Assembly (NCBI GenBank): GCA_003647435.1
Contig: QMMV01000123.1
Span: 1 to 6,401 of the forward strand
DNA length: 6,401 nucleotides
From: Deltaproteobacteria bacterium
GTDB taxonomy: Bacteria; Desulfobacterota; Desulfobacteria; Desulfobacterales; C00003060
Reading direction: 5' to 3'
In this document: piece after piece, positions 1-5,666 of the stretch
Numbering within the stretch: position 1 is the first letter of the stretch
Layout: each line of letters opens with the position of its first letter
Position numbers and translations under genes: made by a program
Notes under the pieces: generated by a model
Told to the model about the DNA's origin: nothing
Database searches by the model: none
What the model saw: only the letters and a program-made list of their open reading frames with translations

Positions 1-55
1 CATCCGATTGGAGACTGGCTCTCTGTCCGAGTTTGAGACGGTCTCCAATCGGATG
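1..55. repeat. Perfect 15-bp inverted repeat at the left edge (arms 1-15 and 41-55)
   Basis: The arm CATCCGATTGGAGAC at 1-15 is matched exactly by its reverse complement GTCTCCAATCGGATG at 41-55, with a 25-base loop. The left arm starts on the first base of the window, so the repeat may continue outside. It lies 36 bases past the stop codon of the minus-strand glycosyltransferase operon, where a terminator would be expected, and the RNA would form a stable stem. However, any U-tract following the stem in the minus direction would fall outside the window, so an intrinsic terminator cannot be confirmed. An interspersed palindromic repeat or a mobile-element end is equally possible. Nothing else is visible in the gene-free stretch 1-90. 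Confidence 0.6.
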
Positions 56-90
56 GCCTGTCCGTTCCGTATGTCTGTTTTTTAAAAGAG

Positions 91-1764
91 CTAAAGTGTT
101 ACGAGTTCATAAATATAGATAGTATGCCCGATGTTGGCCTTCGGCCTAAAGGAGCGAAGCCACGTATAGATGCCAGGTCTGATTGACATGGGCGGGGTGG
201 TATAGGTAATAACGTAGGGCAGGCCGTATAGATAATTGGCGCTGACCGCAACGTAGCCGGATTCTGCATGTTGTCCAATCAGGTGATAAGGTATTCCATA
301 GATGGCTGGGTCTACATGGCCAAAGTAGGCTAAGCCGACCTCTTTTATTTTATTCTTTTCCATGTAACCCTTCAATCTTTTCAAATCCTGGCCCCAATCG
401 AGGTTTGAGTCTAAGAGGTGATGGCAACCTCTGTCGGGACCACCGGCCAGCACATTAAAATACGCCAGGTAATCTGGAAATATTGATACGGAAGAAGTCA
501 CATACGCAACAAGCAGCACGCCGGTAGCCCAGCGGGGCAGCACCTGGCGTAGTCTGAGTTGAGCGAGCCGGCCCAGCCAGACAAAGAGAAAAGGAAATAC
601 AGGCAATATATATCGCAATCCCACATTAATGTTATTAAGGAATGAAAAAACAACAATTATGACAAGCACGGGAATAAGGAGGAATAACCGATCCCGTTCT
701 CGATCCCGCTTCCCAAAAGCATAAAGAATACATATTATGATGCCAATATGCAGCGGAATTGGTGTCTTAACAACAAAAGCATATATGAAATAATACCACC
801 ACCCCGTGGTAGAAAGCCTTCCTCTGAGATAGTTCAAAAAAACCCCTCGCTCTGAATCAAGCTTTTGACGGTCAAAGCCACTTAAATAAGCTGCCGGAAT
901 TGGCAAGGGAACAGCATTAAACGGAAAGCGATTCAATTTGCTGAAAAACTGGCTCTCATGAGGTATAGACCTCAAGGTCTTAAAGCTTTCCTGAAATCCA
1001 TAGCCAAGGTTCAGGATAAAGACAGCAACCACTATAATCTCCAGAAGGCGCAAGGTCCCCACCTTGAGAGGCTTCCAAAACTTGGACTTAGACCTTGAAG
1101 ACAGGGGCAAGAGCAATAAGAATATCGGAAGGAGCAGCAAGGCTGTAAACTTGCTCAACAGAGCAAGGCCGAGACATATACCTGCTCCTATCCATGCCCA
1201 TCTTCCATTGTTTCGAATGGACCGCCAATAATAATAGACAGCAATAAACATGAAACAGGTACATCCCATGTCGGTGGTGGCAAGCCTCGAGTGAGCCAGT
1301 ATATTGGGGCTAAAACTGTAAAGCAGCAAGCTAAGAAGCCCCCCTCGTAATCCGTATAGTCCTCTGGCCCAGCGAAATACGTAGATCCCGAGAATGAGCG
1401 CAAGGATTACGACCGGGATTCTTCCCACGAAAAATATTCTGCTATAGGCGGCAGCGTTCTTTCTCATAAAATGAGTACCAAATACCCAGGGCCGCCAGTC
1501 ACCCGCGCCTGCCTCAGACGTATTGGTGTCTATCGAGATGTCCATCGAAAGAAGGGGTAAAGCACAGAGAAGTCTGATCAGGGGAGGATTTTTCCCATAA
1601 AGAGAAAAATCTCCAGTTTTCCAGTAATAATAACCGGCAGGCAGGTGAGCGAACTCATCAACGGTGGGAGATTTCAGCCGCATGCTTAAAACACAGCTTA
1701 TGGACATAATCCCGAGAAGGATGCATACAGGCAGAACAGTTTTATATTTGCATGTATCCGACAT
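91..1764 (-). CDS. Polytopic GT39/PMT-type (GT-C) glycosyltransferase
   Basis: This 557-residue inner-membrane protein has about ten hydrophobic segments. The first spans roughly residues 9-28, and several more lie between 112 and 257 and between 328 and 432. Just after the first helix comes the acidic pair D36-E37 (context PTVDEFAHLPAG), followed by KNPPL at 58-62, the arrangement typical of GT39/PMT-like GT-C enzymes that use polyprenyl-phosphate sugars at an extracytoplasmic active site. AHSRLATTD at 157-165 and SKFTALLLLP at 204-213 are further family signatures. The soluble tail carries DSNLDWGQDL (452-461), common in bacterial members annotated as phospholipid-carrier-dependent glycosyltransferases. 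Sugar and acceptor cannot be predicted. The start is ATG with no clear ribosome site in the 17 bases between it and the upstream TPR-glycosyltransferase gene, so translation probably depends on coupling. It is the last gene of the minus-strand operon and ends in TAG. Confidence 0.9.
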   Translation of the reverse strand: MSDTCKYKTVLPVCILLGIMSISCVLSMRLKSPTVDEFAHLPAGYYYWKTGDFSLYGKNPPLIRLLCALPLLSMDISIDTNTSEAGAGDWRPWVFGTHFMRKNAAAYSRIFFVGRIPVVILALILGIYVFRWARGLYGLRGGLLSLLLYSFSPNILAHSRLATTDMGCTCFMFIAVYYYWRSIRNNGRWAWIGAGICLGLALLSKFTALLLLPIFLLLLPLSSRSKSKFWKPLKVGTLRLLEIIVVAVFILNLGYGFQESFKTLRSIPHESQFFSKLNRFPFNAVPLPIPAAYLSGFDRQKLDSERGVFLNYLRGRLSTTGWWYYFIYAFVVKTPIPLHIGIIICILYAFGKRDRERDRLFLLIPVLVIIVVFSFLNNINVGLRYILPVFPFLFVWLGRLAQLRLRQVLPRWATGVLLVAYVTSSVSIFPDYLAYFNVLAGGPDRGCHHLLDSNLDWGQDLKRLKGYMEKNKIKEVGLAYFGHVDPAIYGIPYHLIGQHAESGYVAVSANYLYGLPYVITYTTPPMSIRPGIYTWLRSFRPKANIGHTIYIYELVTL

Positions 1765-1781
1765 ATAAAAAGTAAGCTAAA

Positions 1782-3728
1782 CTACTTACTCCCCCTTAAG
1801 ACCTGGAGGTCGTTGTCAGTGAAGGCTTTTTGCTTATAATCCGGTTTGAACTGAATCGCTCTGGCAAGGGCTGCTCGGGCATCTTCTATTCGCCCCGACC
1901 TCGCATAGGCGCAAGCAAGGTTGTAATAGGCTTCCGCTGAAGCAGGCTCGATCTCGATTGCCTTGTGATAGGCCTGTATCGCCTCCGGGTAGCGACCAGC
2001 CATGTGATAGACCAGGCCCTTTCCAATCAAGGCCTCGGTAAAATCAGCCCGCTGTGCAAGAGCGATCTCGAAAGCCTGAAGGGCCTCTCTAAAACGCCCC
2101 AGGCGGATATAACTCTTTCCCAGGTTGTTATACGCCAGTAGCAGCTCAGGGTCGGCCCGCAAGGCCTTCTTGTATGCAACCACAGCGTCTTCAAATTTAC
2201 CCTGATTTGCCAGCACATTTCCCAGGTTGTAAAGGGCAGGCGCATAAGCTGAATCTATTTCCAGGGCTTTTTTGAAATAATCGATAGCAGTCGCGTAGTC
2301 CCCCCTTTCCTCAGCAATGATACCGAGATCTGTGTAGGGGGCCTTGAACGTGGCTCTCTCATCGATGACCTTCCAGTTCACAAACAGGGCCAGTGTACCC
2401 ACTGCAAGGAGCGCAGGGATTGTGGGTTTGAAGTTGTGCAACCGTAGTGTTTCAACAGCTCGATCAAGCGCATAGCCTCCAAACACGATCAGGGCGGGAA
2501 CAATAGGAAGGCGATACCGGGATGCCATGTGAAACGGAACAATCGAGGCCATATAGCCGAATATAACTATAATGAAAAGCCATGCTGCAGGGGTTTTTCT
2601 CCCCAAATAGAGCCCAAAAAGCCCGAGAGGAGCAATGATACCAAAATGCAACAGGAGGATCCGTAAGATAGGAACCCTTTCCCTGATAAAGTAGTAATTG
2701 TAATTGTCAGGGATTTCAAAACGGTTCCAGAACATAGCTGCCTTTTTCAAAAGAAGCCTCAGCGCCTTTTGAGGATTTTGCCTGATGAAACGCAGACCTT
2801 CTCTCAACCAAAAGTTAGAGATTTCAGACGGTTTCATCGATTTTCGATGTGTCCTGCGCAAGGCCTCGGCCCTGAAATCTGCTTCCTCATATTCGGGTAT
2901 AAGGCGGATGTGTTCAGGGTTCTCAAAAAAGCCGTTTGCTCTCGGATTGTTCCCGATATAGAAATTCTGACCGGCCTGGCTGGTGGTAAGAACAAAATCG
3001 CCGCTCACCACGTAATTGCGAACGGTGACTGGCAGTATGAAAAGAGCCGTGCCTGCAACAAATGCCAGTATCGAGATAACAGCCGTGGACACTGAACAGG
3101 GTTTGAGGACCTTTACCATCCACAGGGCAATCAGCGGCACAAGCAGCACGAGATTGCCGCGGGTCAGAATAGAAGCACCAAGGGCCGCACCTGACAGCAG
3201 CCAGAGGTGCGAAGCAGGTCTTCCAAGACTACAAATAAGAGCAAAGAGCGTAAGGTCTGTAAGAAAAACGCTGATTCCATCTTTTCCTATTGCCCCATCA
3301 TAGAAAACAAGAATGCCGTAGAGAGCAACCAACACTCCGGACCATGCGGCGGCGTTGCGGCCAAAGAGCTTTCGTGCTGTCCAAACGACAATAACACAGT
3401 TAACAGCCCCGAGAATCAACTGGACCAGGCGGACGAGATTCAAGTTATGGCCAAAACACTTGTACAGGACCGCTAAAAAGTATGGATACAACGGGGCTTG
3501 ATAAAAAGCCCTATTGCCGAGCCAGTCACCATTGGCGATGGTCACCGCCATGCGATCGTAAGCGGCGGCATCCAGGCTGAGGTGTGGGGTCGATGGAAGA
3601 GACTGAATTTGGGCAAGATAAACCAAGCGAAGCAACAGCGCAAACAAAAAGAGGGCAAGGGCTAGCCGCCGGTCGTCAGAGGAGGCAATTCTGTCGAAAA
3701 TGTTTCCAGGCACCATATTACCGTTCAC
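1782..3728 (-). CDS. GT-C (GT39/GT83-like) membrane glycosyltransferase fused to five C-terminal TPRs
   Basis: The 648-residue protein has two parts. Residues 22-450 are a polytopic membrane domain: a first helix at about 22-41, then an extracytoplasmic loop with D53 and Y57-D58 (context LDAAAYDRM), and YQAPLYPYFLA at 76-86, which match the catalytic-loop region of GT39/GT83-like GT-C enzymes. RGNLVLLVP (190-198) and a large soluble loop beginning RNYVVSGDF (237-245) with GQNFYIGNNP (253-262) follow. Residues 461-630 are five back-to-back 34-residue TPRs (461-494, 495-528, 529-562, 563-596, 597-630) with the expected Gly/Ala/Tyr/Pro pattern, followed by a short tail with DNDLQVLR. The membrane part is probably the enzyme, and the TPRs probably bind partner proteins or acceptors. 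The start is GTG at 3728, since an in-frame stop lies just after the GGAGGG site; ATG at 3716 is an alternative. It is the middle gene of the operon. Confidence 0.88.
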   Translation of the reverse strand: MNGNMVPGNIFDRIASSDDRRLALALFLFALLLRLVYLAQIQSLPSTPHLSLDAAAYDRMAVTIANGDWLGNRAFYQAPLYPYFLAVLYKCFGHNLNLVRLVQLILGAVNCVIVVWTARKLFGRNAAAWSGVLVALYGILVFYDGAIGKDGISVFLTDLTLFALICSLGRPASHLWLLSGAALGASILTRGNLVLLVPLIALWMVKVLKPCSVSTAVISILAFVAGTALFILPVTVRNYVVSGDFVLTTSQAGQNFYIGNNPRANGFFENPEHIRLIPEYEEADFRAEALRRTHRKSMKPSEISNFWLREGLRFIRQNPQKALRLLLKKAAMFWNRFEIPDNYNYYFIRERVPILRILLLHFGIIAPLGLFGLYLGRKTPAAWLFIIVIFGYMASIVPFHMASRYRLPIVPALIVFGGYALDRAVETLRLHNFKPTIPALLAVGTLALFVNWKVIDERATFKAPYTDLGIIAEERGDYATAIDYFKKALEIDSAYAPALYNLGNVLANQGKFEDAVVAYKKALRADPELLLAYNNLGKSYIRLGRFREALQAFEIALAQRADFTEALIGKGLVYHMAGRYPEAIQAYHKAIEIEPASAEAYYNLACAYARSGRIEDARAALARAIQFKPDYKQKAFTDNDLQVLRGSK

Positions 3729-3746
3729 TGTTGTGATTCGTCGCTA

Positions 3747-3752
3747 CCCTCC
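3747..3752 (-). promoter_or_regulatory. Ribosome binding site GGAGGG before the TPR-glycosyltransferase
   Basis: GGAGGG on the minus strand lies 18 bases before the GTG at 3728, a long spacing. An in-frame TAG follows the site directly, so the protein cannot begin earlier unless a non-standard codon is used. The long spacing makes the exact start uncertain. Confidence 0.45.
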
Positions 3753-3762
3753 GGTATCCACC

Positions 3763-3794
3763 CAGTAGGGGCGATTCATGAATCGCCCCTACTG
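3763..3794. repeat. 32-bp perfect palindrome overlapping the end of the GT2 gene
   Basis: The sequence from 3763 to 3794 equals its own reverse complement (half-site CAGTAGGGGCGATTCA). As RNA it can form a GC-rich stem of about 14 bp with a tiny loop. It covers the final codons and the TGA stop (3778-3776) of the minus-strand GT2 gene and ends 10 bases before the GGAGGG site of the next gene. The perfect symmetry and overlap with a gene end suggest an interspersed palindromic repeat that inserted at or captured the gene's 3' end. A terminator is unlikely because no T-tract follows on either strand and the operon continues. From memory, similar 'GTAGGGGCGA' palindromes recur in many bacterial genomes, but I could not search for copies. 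Confidence 0.85.
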
Positions 3795-4504
3795 CCTACT
3801 GCCTGCAGCCTTTTCCCTGGTTTCCACTTCCGGTATCGAAACAGGGTCCAGATGGCGATCAGGCCATCTGTCCACCGGATTTTTTTCCCTTCTCTTATGC
3901 TGCGCGGTCTATAGGAAATTGGCACTTCGACAATCTTTTCGCCCATGCGACTTACCTTTGCTGTTACCTCGGGGCAAAACTCAAAGCCTCTCGATTCGAG
4001 CTGCAAGTTCTTCATCAGCTGCGCATCGAGCACCTTGTAACAGGTTGGTTCATCAGTAATGTGAATACCATAGAGTAAATTGGCCAGAAGTGAAAGGAAA
4101 CGGCCCCCGTAATAGAATCTAAGATAGGACGCCTTGTTTTTGCCCAAAATGCGAGAGCCGTAAACCACACGCGTCTTCTTTTCAATGATTGGCTGGATGA
4201 GTTTCGGATAATCGGCCGGGTCATATTCAAGATCAGCATCCTGGATCAGGATGATATCCCCTGACGCTTTCTTGAGACCTGTACGTACGGCTGCGCCCTT
4301 ACCCTGATTTTGCTCATGCAAGCATGCGGTAACGGCCCCACGCTCTTCGAGCGCTTTTACCAGGGCGCGTGTACTGTCTGAAGAACCATCATCGACGACA
4401 ATGATTTCCTTTTCCAGGGCCAGTCTGATCCTGTTGATCTGATCGACAAGATTTTCCAAGGTTCTTTTTTCATTATAGGCCGGAATAATAATTGAAACCT
4501 TCAT
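3776..4504 (-). CDS. GT2 family glycosyltransferase, DPM1-like (polyprenyl-phosphate sugar synthase type)
   Basis: The 242-residue soluble protein has a complete GT-A fold signature: IIIPAYNE at 5-12, VVDDGSSDST at 36-45 (nucleotide binding), NQGKGAAVRTGL at 66-77, and the DxD-containing QDADLEYDP at 88-96 that binds the metal and sugar nucleotide. Later come VYGSR and HITDEPTCYKV, typical of the dolichyl/polyprenyl-phosphate mannose or glucose synthase branch. It has no C-terminal membrane helices, as in DPM1-type enzymes. It probably moves a sugar from a nucleotide donor to polyprenyl phosphate on the cytoplasmic face, supplying the two GT-C enzymes encoded downstream; the sugar is unknown. 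The start is ATG with AGAGGA six bases upstream. It is the first gene of the minus-strand operon, and 47 bases separate it from the next gene. The last eight residues (AVGSRGDS, 235-242) and the stop are encoded by a repeat, so the ancestral end was probably near residue 230. Confidence 0.93.
   Translation of the reverse strand: MKVSIIIPAYNEKRTLENLVDQINRIRLALEKEIIVVDDGSSDSTRALVKALEERGAVTACLHEQNQGKGAAVRTGLKKASGDIILIQDADLEYDPADYPKLIQPIIEKKTRVVYGSRILGKNKASYLRFYYGGRFLSLLANLLYGIHITDEPTCYKVLDAQLMKNLQLESRGFEFCPEVTAKVSRMGEKIVEVPISYRPRSIREGKKIRWTDGLIAIWTLFRYRKWKPGKRLQAVGSRGDS
3788..3801. repeat. Two tandem copies of the 7-mer CCTACTG flanking the palindrome
   Basis: CCTACTG at 3788-3794 is repeated exactly at 3795-3801 and followed by the degenerate CCTGCAG at 3802-3808. 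The first copy is the outer edge of the 32-bp palindrome, so the palindrome and the 7-mer array probably form one repeat unit. Read on the minus strand they encode the odd glycosyltransferase tail AVGSRGDS. Confidence 0.65.
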
Positions 4505-4510
4505 GTATAG

Positions 4511-4516
4511 TCCTCT
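4511..4516 (-). promoter_or_regulatory. Ribosome binding site AGAGGA of the GT2 gene
   Basis: AGAGGA on the minus strand is six bases before the ATG at 4504, which supports this start. Confidence 0.65.
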
Positions 4517-4530
4517 ATAAAGTAATTTGG

Positions 4531-4536
4531 ATGATA
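4531..4536 (-). promoter_or_regulatory. Candidate -10 box (TATCAT) for the glycosyltransferase operon
   Basis: TATCAT on the minus strand matches the sigma-70 -10 consensus at five of six positions and would start a transcript near 4524, leaving a leader of about 20 bases that includes the AGAGGA site. No good -35 box lies 16-19 bases upstream, so this is only the best of weak options in the divergent 4505-4661 region. Confidence 0.25.
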
Positions 4537-4612
4537 GTGCAAGATTACAAAAATATGCTGAACTTGTAACTATTCAGTTTAGGCAGGGAATGATAACATG
4601 TTGGCTTCTTAC

Positions 4613-4641
4613 TTGAATTGTGAAAAAAATCTCTGTATCAT
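4613..4641 (+). promoter_or_regulatory. Sigma-70-like promoter of the potassium channel gene
   Basis: TTGAAT (4613-4618, four of six consensus matches) is separated by exactly 17 bases from TATCAT (4636-4641, five of six). Transcription would begin near 4648, giving a short leader of about 14 bases that still contains the GGAGG ribosome site. Spacing and position both fit. The -10 box is part of the small dyad TATCA-TCT-TGATA (4636-4648), which could be a regulator site. Confidence 0.55.
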
Positions 4642-4650
4642 CTTGATAAC

Positions 4651-4655
4651 GGAGG
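4651..4655 (+). promoter_or_regulatory. Ribosome binding site GGAGG that fixes a TTG start
   Basis: GGAGG lies six bases before TTG at 4662. This decides the start of the channel gene: the next in-frame ATG (residue 26) would remove most of the first transmembrane helix. The site sits in the loop of a possible 5-bp hairpin, TGATA (4644-4648) with TATCA (4656-4660). Confidence 0.8.
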
Positions 4656-4661
4656 TATCAT

Positions 4662-5666
4662 TTGAATCGCACGTCCTGCATTCTTTTTGGTTTCTTGCTG
4701 TTTATTACGGCGCTGCTGGGTGGCACTGCCGGGTATATGCTCATAGAAAAGTGGTCTTTTATGGACGCACTTTATATGACCGTGATTACCCTGGCGACTG
4801 TGGGCTACGGCGAGGTTCGAAGACTTTCTCCAAGCGGCCGGATATTTACCATGCTCCTGATTCTGACGGGGGTAGGTTTTGTTTTTTATGTTGCCAGCAG
4901 TACGATTCGATTCGTGGTAGAAGGGCGCGTGAGAGAAATCTTGGGGAGGCGAAAATTGGAAAAAGAAATTCAAGCACAAAAAAATCATTATATTATCTGT
5001 GGATATGGGCGGGTTGGTAGCAATATCTGTGATATTCTCGCATCAAGATCCATGAAAACAGTCGTGATAGAGAGGGCCCCTGAAAGAATTTCCAAATTGA
5101 ACGAACGCAACCTGCTCTATATTGCCGGTGAGGCTACCGATGAAGAGAATCTACTTAACGCCGGGGTAGAAAGGGCACGAGGGCTGGTAGCGGTCTTGAA
5201 GACAGACACCGATAACGTCTATGTGACCCTGAGCGCCCGACAGCTCAATCCAGAGCTTTTTATCATAGCACGGGCTGGAGAAAAAAAATCAGAAAACAAG
5301 CTTCTGGCCGCCGGTGCCGACAAGGTGATTTCTCCGTATCGCATAGGGGCCCAGAGAATTGCACAAACCATTATTCGTCCGACGGTCACTGATTTTCTGG
5401 AGTTGGCAGTAATGGATAAAAGCCGCAACATTCAGATGGAAGAATTGCCGGTACACTCATCATCCGGGCTTGTAGGCGTGGCTTTACAGGATTCCGGAAT
5501 TCGCAAAGACTACAACCTCATTATCGTAGCAATCAGAAGAGCCGGGGGAGAGATGTTGTTCAATCCATCCGCACGAACCAAGCTTCAGGCGGGGGATACG
5601 GTGATTGCCATTGGCGAAAAACAGAATCTGGAAGGAATCGAGAAGGTCTTAAACCCTCTGGATTAA
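4662..5666 (+). CDS. MthK-like two-helix potassium channel with RCK (TrkA-N/TrkA-C) gating domain
   Basis: The 334-residue length is close to MthK. Visible parts in order: helix M1 at about 5-28; pore helix at about 33-45; selectivity filter TVGYGE at 46-51 (usual form TVGYGD); inner helix M2 at about 59-86 with a hinge-type glycine at G70; linker; RCK-N Rossmann domain from about 108 with ICGYGRVG, whose GxGxxG is 114-119, and acidic E137 at the end of the second strand; AGADKVISP at 216-224; and RCK-C at about 257-334 with LQAGDTVIAIG. Four subunits should form a K+ pore in the inner membrane gated by ligand binding to the RCK ring. The MthK calcium ligands E210 and E212 align here with R204 and G206, so calcium gating of that kind is unlikely, and a nucleotide or another ion may be sensed. 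Translation starts at TTG. The gene ends by overlapping the stop codon of the convergent folate gene. A second start inside the gene is described separately. Confidence 0.93.
   Translation: MNRTSCILFGFLLFITALLGGTAGYMLIEKWSFMDALYMTVITLATVGYGEVRRLSPSGRIFTMLLILTGVGFVFYVASSTIRFVVEGRVREILGRRKLEKEIQAQKNHYIICGYGRVGSNICDILASRSMKTVVIERAPERISKLNERNLLYIAGEATDEENLLNAGVERARGLVAVLKTDTDNVYVTLSARQLNPELFIIARAGEKKSENKLLAAGADKVISPYRIGAQRIAQTIIRPTVTDFLELAVMDKSRNIQMEELPVHSSSGLVGVALQDSGIRKDYNLIIVAIRRAGGEMLFNPSARTKLQAGDTVIAIGEKQNLEGIEKVLNPLD
4945..4958 (+). promoter_or_regulatory. Candidate internal ribosome site and TTG start for a free RCK subunit
   Basis: GGAGG at 4945-4949 (within GGGGAGG) is followed after six bases by TTG at 4956, which is codon 99 of the channel and in frame. 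Starting here would give a soluble product of 236 residues, 4956-5666, consisting only of the RCK-N and RCK-C domains. The spacing and start codon are identical to those of the full-length start (GGAGG, six bases, TTG). In MthK a second RCK-only subunit is made from internal Met107 and completes the octameric gating ring. MthK Met107 and residue 99 here both lie 15 residues before the first glycine of the nucleotide-binding motif. Use of this start is inferred, not shown. Confidence 0.45.

Noticed and set aside
3763..3794. The 32-bp palindrome as an intrinsic terminator
   Set aside because: No T-tract follows on either strand, and it lies between two genes that appear to share an operon.
3778..4059. 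Plus-strand open frame starting inside the palindrome (MNRPYCLLPAA...)
   Set aside because: The start codon is created by the palindrome itself and the rest is antisense to the GT2 gene; there is no evidence of coding.
4514..4542. TTGCAC - 17 bases - TATAGA on the minus strand as promoter of the glycosyltransferase operon
   Set aside because: The spacing is good, but transcription would start near 4507, downstream of the AGAGGA ribosome site, leaving an almost leaderless mRNA despite a well-placed ribosome site.
4598..5020. Plus-strand open frame of 140 codons beginning at ATG 4598 and overlapping the channel gene
   Set aside because: It is out of frame with the channel, which has a complete family signature and a strong ribosome site; the translated sequence has no domain-like pattern and is rich in Arg, Tyr and Cys as expected of a shadow frame.
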